64,000 nucleotides of DNA from Pseudomonas sp. Root71 (GTDB taxonomy: Bacteria > Pseudomonadota > Gammaproteobacteria > Pseudomonadales > Pseudomonadaceae): NCBI RefSeq assembly GCF_001429045.1, contig NZ_LMHY01000012.1, positions 1-64,000 of the forward strand, written 5' to 3'. The notes below the pieces were generated by a model. The model ran no database searches. It was given only the letters and a program-made list of their open reading frames with translations, and was not told the DNA's origin. Position numbers and translations under genes: made by a program. The first letter of the stretch is position 1. The number at the start of each line of letters is the position of its first letter. This document shows positions 35,325 to 46,100 of this stretch, piece after piece.

Positions 35325-36397
35325 CCAGCATCCGGTTGGGGTCGCTCATACCGCGCATTGAATGCCTGGATGAAACCATTGCGTAAAATCTGTAAAAAAG
35401 CCTGGAATGCGCTGACATCTTTCTGATGCACGTTGCCCTTGAGTTCAACCCGTGTCGCAAACTGGTTTTTGCCCTGGTTTTTCAGGACGGTCTCGGTACC
35501 GCCGACGAGGGCCTCCCAAATCGAGCGGAACAGTCCTTTGTCCTTGTTTTGTACATCCTGCTGCCAGTTGAACACATCAACATCGCGCAGCAGTGGCTTT
35601 ATATAGCCGGTCAGTCGCCCCTTGCTGGCCGAGGCTTCGATCACCACGTCGCCATGGCCGGCATTGAAGTCGAACTTGCCGTAGGCCGCGGCGAAGTCGT
35701 TCAAACGCTTGAGTTCGATATCCGTGGTGCGCAAGCGAAACTCGAAGTCTTCGAAGTCGCTCAAGGGATCGAAAGTGGCCGTGGTTTCCAGTGGCGCGTG
35801 CCCCAGCAGCAGGGCTTTACCTTTGAAGCGCGCATCACGCTTGCCTTTGGTGTCGACCACGTTGGTCAGGTTGTAGATGTTGGCATCCACTTTTGTGGCA
35901 TTCATGTTTACGGGTGGTTTGGAGTTGAAGTTGCGAAAACTGATCTTGCCATCGTTGATCTGCACTTCGTTCAGGGTAATGGGCAGTAGCTTGCCTAGTT
36001 GCGCGCGCCAGTCGGTACCCTCGCCGGTCTGGGAGTTTTTCTTGTTGGCCCCGCCGTCGACGAAGTTGATCTCGGGATTGATGAACTGCACTTCGGCCAC
36101 TACCGCCCGGTCGTACCACAGCGAATGCCAACTGACCGAGAGGTCGATCAACGGCGCGTTGACGAAAGGCACCGGAACCTTGCCATCGATCTTGACGATT
36201 TTCAGTCCGTTGATTTTGTAGGCCCCGCGCCACAGGGCCAGGTCCACGTCGGTGATCTGGCCACGGTAGTCGCCCATGTTCGCCAGCCGCTCATTGAGGT
36301 AGTCGCGCACCAGATAGGGCAAGGCGATGTGGAGCGTTATCAGCAACACAACGAGGCCGATGAGGGTTAGCAGGGGCCAACTGTATCGACGTTTCAT
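35321..36397 (-). CDS. DUF748 (AsmA-like) envelope protein
   Basis: The 358-residue protein has one N-terminal transmembrane helix (about 6-27) and a long beta-rich part with repeats like [20 protein letters not shown] and [12 protein letters not shown], as in DUF748/AsmA-type proteins thought to bridge or shape the envelope. No enzymatic motif is visible. The start at 36397 puts the basic MKRRYSWP end directly before the membrane helix; a further upstream Met (36436) is possible. It is divergent from cysK. Confidence 0.78.
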   Translation of the reverse strand: MKRRYSWPLLTLIGLVVLLITLHIALPYLVRDYLNERLANMGDYRGQITDVDLALWRGAYKINGLKIVKIDGKVPVPFVNAPLIDLSVSWHSLWYDRAVVAEVQFINPEINFVDGGANKKNSQTGEGTDWRAQLGKLLPITLNEVQINDGKISFRNFNSKPPVNMNATKVDANIYNLTNVVDTKGKRDARFKGKALLLGHAPLETTATFDPLSDFEDFEFRLRTTDIELKRLNDFAAAYGKFDFNAGHGDVVIEASASKGRLTGYIKPLLRDVDVFNWQQDVQNKDKGLFRSIWEALVGGTETVLKNQGKNQFATRVELKGNVHQKDVSAFQAFLQILRNGFIQAFNARYERPQPDAG

Positions 36398-36527
36398 GGC
36401 GGCAAATCTCTGGCGATCTAAAGCCATTGACTGCACTGATAAGCGGACGTTCGACCTGACTGGACGCCTGCGGGCAAGAGGGCTTACCTTGATGCCCTAT
36501 TTCAATGCTGTCGTTAAGGACCCAGCC

Positions 36528-37502
36528 ATGAGCCGCATTTTCGCTGACAACGCCCACTCCATCGGCAACACGCCTCTGGTGCAGATCAATCGCATTGCGC
36601 CGCGTGGTGTGACCATCCTGGCCAAGATCGAAGGGCGCAACCCCGGTTACTCGGTAAAGTGCCGGATCGGCGCGAACATGATCTGGGATGCCGAGGGTAG
36701 CGGCAAACTCAAACCGGGCATGACCATCGTCGAACCCACCTCCGGCAATACTGGCATAGGCCTTGCCTTCGTGGCCGCCGCCCGGGGCTACAAGCTGATG
36801 CTGACCATGCCGGCGTCCATGAGTATCGAACGCCGCAAGGTGCTCAAGGCACTGGGCGCCGAACTGGTGTTGACCGAGCCGGCCAAGGGTATGAAGGGAG
36901 CGATCGAGAAAGCCGGTGAAATCGTTGCCGGCGACCCGTCGAAGTACTTCATGCCGGGGCAATTCGACAACCCGGCCAACCCGGCCATCCACGAAAAAAC
37001 CACCGGCCCGGAAATCTGGAACGATACCGACGGCGCGGTCGACGTGCTGGTGGCAGGCGTCGGAACCGGTGGAACCATCACCGGGGTTTCACGGTATATC
37101 AAGAATACCCAGGGCAAACCGATACTCTCGGTGGCGGTGGAACCCGTGGTGTCTCCGGTGATCACCCAAGCCCTGGCCGGTGACGAAATCAAGCCGAGCC
37201 CGCACAAGATCCAGGGCATCGGTGCCGGTTTTGTGCCGAAGAACCTCGATTTGTCGATTGTCGATCGGGTGGAGCTGGTCAGTGACGAAGAGTCCAAGGC
37301 CATGGCCTTGCGCTTGATGCAGGAAGAAGGAATCTTGTGCGGGATTTCCTGCGGTGCCGCCATGGCAGTGGCCGTTCGGCTGGCCGAGACCCCGGAAATG
37401 CAGGGCAAGACCATCGTGGTGATTCTTCCGGATTCCGGTGAACGTTACCTGTCGAGCATGCTGTTCAGTGATCTGTTTACCGAACAGGAGAATCAGCAGT
37501 AA
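36528..37502 (+). CDS. cysK: Cysteine synthase A
   Basis: The 324-residue O-acetylserine sulfhydrylase uses PLP to make cysteine from O-acetylserine and sulfide. The PLP lysine is in [11 protein letters not shown] (about residue 42), the substrate loop is EPTSGNTG (about 69-76), the phosphate loop is GVGTGGTI, and the ring-contact Ser/Cys region is GISCGAAMA. The sequence follows E. coli CysK closely along its length rather than CysM. AAGGA precedes the ATG at 36528; the longer reading from 36327 covers the divergent promoter. Confidence 0.94.
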   Translation: MSRIFADNAHSIGNTPLVQINRIAPRGVTILAKIEGRNPGYSVKCRIGANMIWDAEGSGKLKPGMTIVEPTSGNTGIGLAFVAAARGYKLMLTMPASMSIERRKVLKALGAELVLTEPAKGMKGAIEKAGEIVAGDPSKYFMPGQFDNPANPAIHEKTTGPEIWNDTDGAVDVLVAGVGTGGTITGVSRYIKNTQGKPILSVAVEPVVSPVITQALAGDEIKPSPHKIQGIGAGFVPKNLDLSIVDRVELVSDEESKAMALRLMQEEGILCGISCGAAMAVAVRLAETPEMQGKTIVVILPDSGERYLSSMLFSDLFTEQENQQ

Positions 37503-37765
37503 GCACTAAACATTGGCCGATTGTGGCTGGCGGTGATGGCTGAGGCGTTATCGCTGGTTGCGATCCATTGAACTGGTCCGGTTGATGATGGATTACATCA
37601 GCCAGCGTTCAGGCACCTTATGTTAATAAATGCTTTGTTGCACATTCATTAACATTGAATGTTGAAAAGTGCAGGTTTTCACCGGGTCGGTAGTGTTTAT
37701 CATACTGGCAGCCATGTCGGGCAATAGACGTGGTGCAGTGCAGTCTATCTTCAAAGGAGTTGTTG

Positions 37766-38704
37766 ATGACCTTATCGGTTGCCGCGAAGGCATCGTTGTT
37801 GTTGCTGTTTCTCGGCAGCACCCTCTATGTGCATTTGCGTGGTAAGGCGCGCCTGCCGGTTCTGCGCCAGTTCGTTAACCATTCGGCACTGTTCGCCCCC
37901 TATAACGCCTTGATGTACCTGTTTTCCGGTGTGCCTTCGAAACCGTATCTGGATCGCAGCAAGTTCCCGGAACTGGATGTGCTCAAGGACAACTGGGAGG
38001 TGATTCGCGATGAAGCGATGCACTTGTTCGACGAGGGGTATATCCGCGCGGCGGCAAAGAACAACGACGCCGGTTTCGGATCGTTCTTCAAGAAGGGCTG
38101 GAAACGTTTCTATCTCAAGTGGTATGACAAACCGCTGCCTTCCGCCGAGGTCTTGTGTCCGAAAACCGTGGAACTGGTCAACAGCATTCCCAGCGTCAAA
38201 GGTGCAATGTTCGCGCTGCTGCCGGGCGGCAGCCACCTCAACCCGCATCGTGATCCGTTTGGCGGCTCCCTGCGTTATCACCTGGGCCTGTCCACCCCCA
38301 ATTCCGATGCTTGCCGCATCTTTGTCGATGGGCAGGTTTACGCCTGGCGCGACGGTGAAGACGTGATGTTCGACGAGACCTACGTGCACTGGGTCAAGAA
38401 TGAAACGGAAAAGACCCGTGTCATTCTGTTCTGCGATATCGAGCGTCCACTGAGCAATCGCTTCATGACCCGAGTCAATCGCGGTGTCAGCACCTGGTTG
38501 GGTCGCGCCACAGCCCCTCAGAACCTGGACGACGAGCGTGTGGGGGGGATTAACCGGGTCTATGCCTGGAGCAAGAGTTCCAGTGATAAATTCAGTGGCG
38601 TGGTCAAGCAATTGAAGCGGCGCAACCCCAAGGCCTACCGCGTACTACGTCCGGTGCTGGCGGTGGCGGTGGCGACGTTGTTGGGGTATTGGTTGTTCGG
38701 CTGA
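37766..38704 (+). CDS. lpxO: Lipid A hydroxylase LpxO (Asp/Asn beta-hydroxylase family)
   Basis: The 312-residue protein has an N-terminal membrane anchor (about 5-22), an Fe(II)/2-oxoglutarate dioxygenase core and a C-terminal hydrophobic segment (about 294-311). Iron ligands are in LNPHRDPFGG (HxD) and YVHWV (distal His), and the 2-oxoglutarate Arg is in EKTRVILFCDIERP. LpxO hydroxylates the secondary acyl chain of lipid A at the 2-position. AAGGAG lies 6 bases before the ATG. A strong terminator follows. Confidence 0.88.
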   Translation: MTLSVAAKASLLLLFLGSTLYVHLRGKARLPVLRQFVNHSALFAPYNALMYLFSGVPSKPYLDRSKFPELDVLKDNWEVIRDEAMHLFDEGYIRAAAKNNDAGFGSFFKKGWKRFYLKWYDKPLPSAEVLCPKTVELVNSIPSVKGAMFALLPGGSHLNPHRDPFGGSLRYHLGLSTPNSDACRIFVDGQVYAWRDGEDVMFDETYVHWVKNETEKTRVILFCDIERPLSNRFMTRVNRGVSTWLGRATAPQNLDDERVGGINRVYAWSKSSSDKFSGVVKQLKRRNPKAYRVLRPVLAVAVATLLGYWLFG

Positions 38705-38720
38705 AGCCGTAGACAGAATA

Positions 38721-38748
38721 AAAAACCGCTCGTTGTGAGCGGTTTTTT
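38721..38748 (+). terminator. Rho-independent terminator after lpxO
   Basis: A perfect 11-base stem (38721-38731 with 38737-38747) around gttgt has five A on one side and six T on the other. It ends lpxO and could work in both directions. Confidence 0.9.
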
Positions 38749-38824
38749 ATGGATCTTCACGTAATCCCTGAGTGCTCCTCCACCGCACAATGCGGACTCT
38801 GTGCCGACTGTCGTTGCCGAGTCG

Positions 38825-38854
38825 TTGCAATCCATGTCGTACGCTGGTTATAGT
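38825..38854 (+). promoter_or_regulatory. Candidate sigma-70 promoter
   Basis: TTGCAA (38825-38830) and TATAGT (38849-38854) are separated by 18 bases, about 55 bases before the small ORF at 38910. The -10 hexamer matches the consensus in five of six positions. It would drive the small ORF and the DMT exporter behind it. Confidence 0.5.
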
Positions 38855-38909
38855 CGGCGCACGGTGAGTTTCGGACTCACTTTTTATCCTTCGAGAAAAG
38901 ATCAGCCCA

Positions 38910-39074
38910 ATGCCTGCATCCCTCATCAACGCGGTAGTCGATTCAGCGGTCAACGCTGGCGTCGTGCCGTGCGGGAATCAGCAGCCCGGGCAGATCAGTC
39001 ATTACCCCCCACCTGTCAGTAGCACGCCGGTGTGCGCAGTCGTATCACCGCCAGGCGTTGGAATTTCGGGCTGA
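38910..39074 (+). CDS. Possible 54-residue leader peptide
   Basis: An ATG ORF of 54 residues lies between the promoter at 38825-38854 and the DMT gene at 39170. It has no membrane segment, two Cys and eight Pro, including a HYPPPVSS triplet (33-35) and a VSPPGVGISG end. The upstream GAGAAAAG is a weak ribosome-binding site. A hairpin with T5 follows. The layout is like an attenuating leader, but I cannot show that it is translated. Confidence 0.4.
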   Translation: MPASLINAVVDSAVNAGVVPCGNQQPGQISHYPPPVSSTPVCAVVSPPGVGISG

Positions 39075-39123
39075 TCAGCTGCTTTGTGCTGTTCCCCTGC
39101 CTGCCTGGAAAAACTACTGAATT

Positions 39124-39148
39124 TCAGCTTCGGCTGAGTTGGCTTTTT
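39124..39148 (+). terminator. Weak attenuator-like hairpin
   Basis: Five base pairs (39124-39128 with 39133-39137) enclose a TTCG tetraloop, followed after 6 bases by T5 at 39144-39148 and the DMT start at 39170. The stem is short, so efficient termination is uncertain. Confidence 0.3.
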
Positions 39149-39169
39149 GCCTGACTACAGGTGGTCTTC

Positions 39170-40033
39170 ATGTTTGTCCTTTCGAAAAAGTCCGCGCTCG
39201 CGGCGGCGTCCACGAGCCTGTTCGTTCTGCTGTGGAGCAGCGGGGCGATTTTCTCCAAATGGGGGCTTGCCCACGCGTCGCCCTTCGCCTTCCTGATGTT
39301 TCGTTTCGTCATCGCCCTGGGCGGCCTGGCGTTGCTGGTGCCGTTGCTCAAGCTGAAGTTGCCCGCGGGTGGCAAGCCGATGCTGTATGCGATGGCCACC
39401 GGCGTGGTGTTGTTGGGGGCGTATCAGATTTTCTATCTGCTGGCCCTGGACCTTAAAGTCACGCCTGGGGTGATGGCGACCATCATGGGCGTGCAGCCGA
39501 TCCTCACCGTGGTGCTGATGGAGCGCCAGCGTTCCTGGAGCAGGATGTTCGGCCTGGCCCTGGGGCTGACCGGGTTGGTCATGGTGGTCTATCAGGGCAT
39601 CGGGCTGGCCGGGATGTCGCTGGTCGGGATGCTTTTCGGTCTGCTGGCGCTGGCGAGCATGACCTTCGGTTCGATCATGCAGAAACGCATCACCGACAAT
39701 CCCCTCGGCACACTGCCGGTGCAGTATCTGGCCGGACTGCTGTTGTGCGGGATTTTCGTACCCTTCCAGCCGTTTCACTTCGAGCACGGCAGCGGTTTCA
39801 TCCTGCCGGTGCTATGGATGGGGCTGGTGGTGTCGGTGCTGGCGACACTGTTGCTCTACCGCTTGATCGCCCGGGGCAATCTGGTGAATGTCACCAGCCT
39901 GTTTTACCTGGTGCCGGCGGTCACGGCGGTGATGGACTATCTGATCTTCGGCAATCGCCTGGCGCTGTTGAGCCTGTTCGGTATGCTGTTGATCATCGTC
40001 GGTCTGGTGTTTGTGTTCCGTAAAACCGCGTAA
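39170..40033 (+). CDS. DMT/EamA-family exporter
   Basis: The 287-residue protein has ten membrane segments in two EamA halves (FVLLWSSGAIFSKWGLAHASPFAFLMFRFVIA in the first; RNLVNVTSLFYLVPAVTAVMDYLIFGN-like in the second). Substrates in this family are often amino acids or metabolites. The ATG at 39170 is chosen over an in-frame GTG at 39161. It is preceded by a possible leader peptide and hairpin and followed by a strong terminator. Confidence 0.85.
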   Translation: MFVLSKKSALAAASTSLFVLLWSSGAIFSKWGLAHASPFAFLMFRFVIALGGLALLVPLLKLKLPAGGKPMLYAMATGVVLLGAYQIFYLLALDLKVTPGVMATIMGVQPILTVVLMERQRSWSRMFGLALGLTGLVMVVYQGIGLAGMSLVGMLFGLLALASMTFGSIMQKRITDNPLGTLPVQYLAGLLLCGIFVPFQPFHFEHGSGFILPVLWMGLVVSVLATLLLYRLIARGNLVNVTSLFYLVPAVTAVMDYLIFGNRLALLSLFGMLLIIVGLVFVFRKTA

Positions 40034-40050
40034 TTGCGGGCAAACCCGGG

Positions 40051-40080
40051 AAGGCCTGGAGCAATGCTCCAGGCCTTTGT
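40051..40080 (+). terminator. Rho-independent terminator
   Basis: The arms 40051-40063 and 40065-40077 form a long perfect stem whose right side ends in T residues. It ends the DMT gene at 40033. Confidence 0.75.
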
Positions 40081-40101
40081 GATTTTTGGCGTCTGATCAG
40101 C

Positions 40102-40200
40102 CGCCTTCGCGGGCAAGCCCGCTCCCACAGTGATTGATGTCGTACACGGATTTTGCGTACAACACGGAACCCTGTGGGAGCGGGCTTGCTCGCGAAGGCG
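40102..40200. repeat. REP doublet (CTCCCAC-inward configuration)
   Basis: Inverted REP copies at 40102-40130 and 40172-40200 with a 41-base spacer lie between two convergent DMT exporter genes. The arms pair almost completely. Confidence 0.88.
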
Positions 40201-40220
40201 TCATCCACAACACCACAACT

Positions 40221-41129
40221 CTATCGATTAGCCGCCAAAGCTGGTTTCACCACAGCCGGCTTCAACACCAGCCACAACGCCAGCGCAATCAACAACCCGC
40301 CATAGATATGCGCCAACGACAGCGGCTCATCGAGAAACAGCGCCCCCCACAACACGCCGAATAGCGGGATCAAAAAGGTCGTAGTCATCGATTTCACCGG
40401 ACCAATCGAGCTCAGGAGCCGGAAGTAAATAATGTACGCAAACGCCGTGCATCCCAGACCCAACCCCAGCAACGAGAGCCAGACACTCCAGCCGCCCCAG
40501 CTTGCGGGTGGCTGGCTGATCACGCTGTAGCCGAACAGCGGCAGCAGGAACAACGTCGCGCCGAGCATGCTGCCCAGTGCCGACAAACGGCTGTCCAGGC
40601 CACCGGCCTGATCGAGCCAGCGGCGGGCCAGAAACCCCGCAAATCCGTAGCAGGTGGTCGCAAGCAGGCAGGCGACGGCACCCATCAGCAGTTCCATATC
40701 GAACGCCACCGGCCCGGCACGGGTCAGCACGCCCACGCCGAACAGCCCCAGAAACACGCCGCCAAGTTTGGCGCCAGTGAGCCTTTCATGGAAAAACAGG
40801 CCGCCGATCAGCACGCCCATCAAGGGTGTCGTGGCATTGAAGATCGACGAGTAACCGGCCGGCAGCACCTGCGCGGCCACCGAATAGAGCGTCGCCGGAA
40901 TTCCGGAGTTGATCACCCCGAGCAGCATCACGGTCTTGAGTTTGCCCTTGAAATCCCAACTGATGCGCATCAGCCCAAGAATCACCAGCAGTCCGGCAGC
41001 GGCTATCGATACTCGGAAAAAAGCGGTAGGAATGCTGCCAATCACCGGGGCGATGATGCGCATGAACAGAAAACTCGCACCCCAAATGGCCGCCAGGGAC
41101 AGTAAACGGAAAATATCGACGGGGTTCAC
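40221..41129 (-). CDS. DMT/EamA-family exporter
   Basis: The 302-residue protein has ten membrane helices in two EamA repeats (SLAAIWGASFLFMRIIAPVIG; LIPLFGVLWGALFLDEPLS). The start is taken as the GTG at 41129, preceded by AAGGA 7 bases upstream; the longer reading to 41246 adds a stretch with no family character. It is convergent with the DMT gene at 39170 but not closely similar in its first helix, so it is not a recent tandem copy. The substrate is unknown. Confidence 0.82.
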   Translation of the reverse strand: MNPVDIFRLLSLAAIWGASFLFMRIIAPVIGSIPTAFFRVSIAAAGLLVILGLMRISWDFKGKLKTVMLLGVINSGIPATLYSVAAQVLPAGYSSIFNATTPLMGVLIGGLFFHERLTGAKLGGVFLGLFGVGVLTRAGPVAFDMELLMGAVACLLATTCYGFAGFLARRWLDQAGGLDSRLSALGSMLGATLFLLPLFGYSVISQPPASWGGWSVWLSLLGLGLGCTAFAYIIYFRLLSSIGPVKSMTTTFLIPLFGVLWGALFLDEPLSLAHIYGGLLIALALWLVLKPAVVKPALAANR

Positions 41130-41288
41130 AGCGAGGTCCTTCCTTGGGGGAGGGGCGAAAGTGTTGCTGAGTGTGTGATCGATGGCAACCGAAAACCGGG
41201 CATTTAATTCGGCTGGAAAATTACGCTTCTCCTGCACCCGGTTCACTGGCTAAGCTCAAGCCTCCCGAATTCCCGAAGAGGTCTCACC

Positions 41289-43007
41289 ATGCCGCAGCAA
41301 TGGCCAGCCGCCGACATCGCCCGCTTGATACTCGATGGCTTCGACGATTACCGCGAGCATTTTCGCCAGATCACCGACGGCGCCCGGGCCCGCTTCGAAC
41401 AGGCCAGGTGGCAGGAAACGCAGACGGCGTCGGCGGCACGGATCAATCTGTACGAAGACAAGGTCGGTGAAACGGTGGAGCGACTGCGCACCGCGTTTGA
41501 CGCCGACACCCTGGACGTCAGCTGCTGGCCGCTGGTCAAAAACGCCTACATCAGCCTGATCGACCTGCGTTTTGACGATGAACTGTCCGAGACCTGGTAC
41601 AACTCGATCTTCTGCGGGCTGTTCAGCCATGACCTGATCAGCGACGGTTGCATGTTCATCCACACCACCCGGCCGAGCCTTCGCCGTGCCCGGGCCGCGC
41701 AAACCCGCACCTACAAGCCGCAAGGCCAATTGTCGGCGATGCTCGCCAGCATCTTCGCCGACTACCGCTTCAGCGAGGACTACGCCGACCTGGCCGGGGA
41801 CCTGAAGCGCCTCGAAGCGCAACTGCGCGAAAATCTGCCGGACTGGGTGTGCAAAGACCCGGAGCTGAGTGTCGAGCTGTTTTCCTCGGTGCTGTACCGC
41901 AATAAAGGCGCGTACCTGGTGGGGCGCATCTACACCGCCGACGAGCAATGGCCGCTGGCAATTCCATTGCTGCACCTGGAGGGTCGCGGCATCCAGATCG
42001 ATGCGCTGATCACCGATGAGGCGGACGTATCGATCATCTTCTCGTTCACCCGTTCGTATTTCATGGTGGATGTGCCGGTGCCTGCGGAGTTCATCGGCTT
42101 CCTGCGGCGTATTCTGCCGGGCAAGCACATTGCCGAGCTGTACACCTCGATTGGCTTCTACAAGCACGGCAAGTCGGAGTTCTATCGGGCGCTGATCAAT
42201 CACCTGGCCAACACCGACGACCAGTTCATCATGGCCCCAGGCGTGCGCGGCATGGTCATGAGCGTGTTCACCCTGCCGGGTTTCAACACCGTGTTCAAAA
42301 TCATCAAGGACCGTTTCTCGCCGTCGAAAAACGTCGACCGCGCCACGGTGATCGAAAAGTACCGCCTGGTGAAAAGCGTCGACCGCGTCGGGCGCATGGC
42401 CGATACCCAGGAATTCGCCGATTTCCGTTTTCCGCTGAGCAAGTTCGATCCGGCGTGCCTGGAGGAGCTGCTGGAAGTCGCGCCGTCCACGGTGTCGGTG
42501 GAAGACGATACGGTGCTGATCCGCCACTGCTGGACCGAGCGCCGCATGACCCCGCTGAACCTCTACCTGGAACACGCCAACGAGGCGCAGGTGCGCGAGG
42601 CCCTGGAAGACTACGGGCTGGCGATCAAGCAACTGGCGGCGGCCAACATCTTTCCCGGCGACATGCTGCTAAAGAACTTCGGTGTCACCCGTCACGGTCG
42701 GGTGGTGTTCTACGACTACGACGAGATCTGCTTCCTCACCGAGGCCAACTTCCGCCATATCCCGCAACCCCGCACCCCGGAAGATGAAATGGCTTCCGAA
42801 CCCTGGTATTCGATCGGGCCGCTGGATGTGTTCCCGGAGGAGTTTCCGCCGTTCCTGTTTGCCGATTTCGGGCAACGCAAGTTGTTCGATCAACTGCATG
42901 GCGAGCTGTACAACGCCGATTACTGGAAGAGCCTGCAGGAAGCGATTCGGGCGGGGAAGGTGATTGATGTGTTTCCGTATCGGCGTAAAGGCCTCGATAA
43001 CGAGTAG
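41289..43007 (+). CDS. aceK: Isocitrate dehydrogenase kinase/phosphatase
   Basis: The 572-residue bifunctional enzyme phosphorylates and dephosphorylates isocitrate dehydrogenase to control flow at the TCA/glyoxylate branch point. Its regulatory half (about 1-310) is followed by a kinase-like domain with the P-loop-like [28 protein letters not shown] (about 317-344), the [13 protein letters not shown] loop and [12 protein letters not shown] (metal Asp). It stands alone here; aceA and aceB are not adjacent. Its TAG stop (43005-43007) is formed by the first three bases of a palindromic repeat. Confidence 0.95.
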   Translation: MPQQWPAADIARLILDGFDDYREHFRQITDGARARFEQARWQETQTASAARINLYEDKVGETVERLRTAFDADTLDVSCWPLVKNAYISLIDLRFDDELSETWYNSIFCGLFSHDLISDGCMFIHTTRPSLRRARAAQTRTYKPQGQLSAMLASIFADYRFSEDYADLAGDLKRLEAQLRENLPDWVCKDPELSVELFSSVLYRNKGAYLVGRIYTADEQWPLAIPLLHLEGRGIQIDALITDEADVSIIFSFTRSYFMVDVPVPAEFIGFLRRILPGKHIAELYTSIGFYKHGKSEFYRALINHLANTDDQFIMAPGVRGMVMSVFTLPGFNTVFKIIKDRFSPSKNVDRATVIEKYRLVKSVDRVGRMADTQEFADFRFPLSKFDPACLEELLEVAPSTVSVEDDTVLIRHCWTERRMTPLNLYLEHANEAQVREALEDYGLAIKQLAAANIFPGDMLLKNFGVTRHGRVVFYDYDEICFLTEANFRHIPQPRTPEDEMASEPWYSIGPLDVFPEEFPPFLFADFGQRKLFDQLHGELYNADYWKSLQEAIRAGKVIDVFPYRRKGLDNE

Positions 43008-43091
43008 GAGCTGCCGCAGGCTGCGATCTTTTGATTTTGTTTTTCAGACGCGTCGACAAGATCAAAAGATCGCAGCCTTCGGCAGCTCCTA
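43005..43091. repeat. Palindromic repeat pair, GATCGCAGCC family
   Basis: Arms at 43005-43035 and 43061-43091 are inverted copies with one mismatch region (gcagg versus cttcg). They share the family of 12083-12158 and 48558-48659. The left arm overlaps the aceK stop codon. Confidence 0.85.
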
Positions 43092-43168
43092 CAGGGGAAC
43101 CAGCCAATCCATGCCAAATCTGCGACAATCCGCACCCTGCGCCACTAGACGACTGAATTGCGTACCCG

Positions 43169-46100
43169 ATGACCGACGAATCGCCCTCCATCGACAAACT
43201 GCTGAAAAACCTCGATCACGCCATGCTCGCCGACCGCCACCGGCTGCGGCGGCAGTTGCTTGAGCTTCGCAAGAAAACCGACGAGGCCAAACTGGGCCAG
43301 TGGGTGACGCGGATGCAGGCGTCCTGCGAGCAGGTGTTGGCGCGCAAGGCCAGCCTGCCGGTGATTCGTTACGACGACAGCCTGCCGATCGCCGCCAAGC
43401 GCGACGAAATCAAGAAGGCGCTGGAACAACACCAGGTGCTGATCATTGCCGGTGAGACCGGCTCGGGTAAAACCACTCAGTTGCCTAAGATTTGCCTGGA
43501 AATCGGTCGCGGCCAGCATGGCCTGATCGGCCACACCCAGCCTCGACGGATCGCTGCGCGCAGCGTCGCCAGCCGTGTCGCCGAAGAACTCGGCACGCCG
43601 CTGGGCGCGCTGGTCGGTTATCAGGTGCGCTTCGAGGATCAGAGCGATTCCAGCACCCTGATCAAGCTGATGACCGATGGCATCCTGCTGGCGGAAACCC
43701 AGAACGACCGCTATCTGGAACGCTACGACACGATCATCGTCGACGAAGCCCACGAACGCAGCCTCAACATCGACTTCCTGCTCGGTTACCTGAAAACCCT
43801 GCTGCCGCGTCGTCCCGACCTGAAGGTCATCATCACTTCGGCGACCATCGACCTGGAGCGTTTCTCCAAGCACTTCGATGACGCGCCGATTGTCGAGGTA
43901 TCCGGCCGCACCTACCCGGTGGACACCTGGTATCGCCCGCTGACGCTTGAGCAGGACGAAGAGGGCAACCGCGTCGAGGACGACCTGACGGTGGATCAGG
44001 CGATCCTCGCCACCCTCGACGAAATCGCCGCTTATGAGCGCAGTGAACGCCGCAGTCCCGGTGACGTGTTGGTGTTCCTGCCTGGCGAGCGCGAGATTCG
44101 CGACGCCGCCGACATGCTGCGCAAGGCCCAGCTCAAGCACACCGAAATCCTGCCGTTGTACGCGCGGCTGTCGCCGGCCGAGCAGCAGCGGATTTTCCAG
44201 TCGCACCCGGGCCGTCGCGTGGTGCTGGCAACCAACGTCGCGGAAACCTCGCTGACCGTGCCGGGCATACGTTATGTGATCGACAGTGGCACCGCGCGCA
44301 TCAGCCGCTACAGCTACCGGGCCAAGGTCCAGCGCCTGCCGATCGAAGCCATTTCCCAGGCCAGCGCCAACCAGCGTAAAGGTCGGTGCGGACGGGTCGA
44401 GCCGGGCATTTGCGTGCGCCTGTACAGCGAAGAGGACTTCCTCGGTCGCCCGGAATTTACCGATCCTGAGATTCTGCGCACCAACCTTGCGGCGGTTATT
44501 TTGCAGATGCTGCACCTGCGCCTCGGCGAGGTCAGCGAGTTCCCGTTCATCGAGCCGCCGGATGGCAAGGCCATCAGCGACGGTTACAACCTGCTGCAAG
44601 AACTCTCGGCAGTGGACCGCAACAGCCAGTTGACCCCGCTCGGTCGGCAACTGGCGCGCCTGCCGGTGGACCCGCGCATGGGCCGCATGCTGCTCGAAGC
44701 GGCGAAGCTCGGCAGCTTGCAGGAAGTGCTGATCGTCGCCAGCGCCATGTCGATCCAGGACCCGCGCGAGCGTCCGCCGGAGCGTCAGCAAGCAGCGGAT
44801 CAGGCCCACGCCCAGTGGAAAGACGCCGACTCGGATTTCGCCGGGCTGGTCAATCTGTGGCGCGGTTTCGAAGAGCAGCGCCAGGCGCTGACTGCCAGTC
44901 CGCTGCGTAACTGGTGCCGCAAGAATTTCCTCAACTACCTGCGCCTGCGCGAGTGGCGTGACTCCCATCGCCAATTGAGCCTGATCTGCCGCGACATGCA
45001 GTTGAGCCTCAATAAAGAGCCGGCGGACTATCCGAAACTGCACAAGGCGGTGCTGGTGGGGTTGCTCAGCCAGATCGGGCAGAAAACCGAAGACGGCGAT
45101 TACCTTGGCGCCCGTCAGCGGCGCTTCTGGATTCATCCGTCCTCGGGCATCGGCAAGAAGCGCCCGCAGTGGCTGATGACGGCCGAACTGGTGGAAACCA
45201 CCAAGCTATATGCGCGTATGGTCGCCAAGATCGACGCCGACTGGATCGAGCCGCTGGCCGGTCACCTGATCAAGAAAAACCACTTCGAACCCCACTGGGA
45301 GAAGAAGCGCGGTCAGGTCGTAGCGTTCGAGCAGATCACCCTGTTCGGCTTGATCGTGGTCGGGCGCCGGCCGGTGCATTACGGCCCGATCGACCCGGTG
45401 GTGTCCCGCGAGTTGTTCATCCGCGAAGCGCTGGTGCGCGGCGAAATCCAGTCCAGGGCCAAGTGCCTGACGGCCAACAAGCAATTGCTGGAACAGCTCG
45501 ACGAACTGGAAGCCAAGGCCCGTCGTCGCGACATCCTCGCCGACGAAGAAACCCTGTACGCCTTCTACGACGCGCGGCTGCCGGCGGAGATCCACCAGAC
45601 CGCGACCTTCGACAGCTGGTATCGGATCAACAGCCAGAAAGACCCGCAGCTGCTGATCATGCGTGAAGAAGACGTGCTGGCCCGTGAAGCCAGTGAAGTC
45701 ACTGCCCAGCACTACCCGGATACGCTGCACATCGGCGATCTGGAATTGGCCCTCAGCTACCACTTCGAACCGAATCACCCGCGCGACGGCGTGACCCTGC
45801 GCGTGCCGGCACCGTTGTTGCCGATGCTGCCGCCGGAACGCCTGGAATGGCTGGTGCCGGGTGTCATCGAGGCCAAGTGCATTGCCCTGGTGCGCAACCT
45901 GCCGAAGGCACTGCGCAAGAATTTCGTGCCAGTGCCAGACTTCGTCAAGGCGGCCTTGCAGCGCATGACCTTTGCCGAGGGTTCTCTGCCCCAGGCCCTG
46001 GGTCGCGAACTGCTGCGCATGACCGGTGCCCGCGTCAGCGATGAAGCCTGGGCCGAGGCGGCACAGCAGGTCGAAAGCCATCTGCGGATGAACCTGGAAA

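Noticed and set aside
39170..41129. Tandem duplication of DMT exporter genes
   Set aside because: The two genes are convergent and differ along their first helices and loops, as members of distinct subgroups; four EamA genes in 64 kb is not unusual for Pseudomonas.
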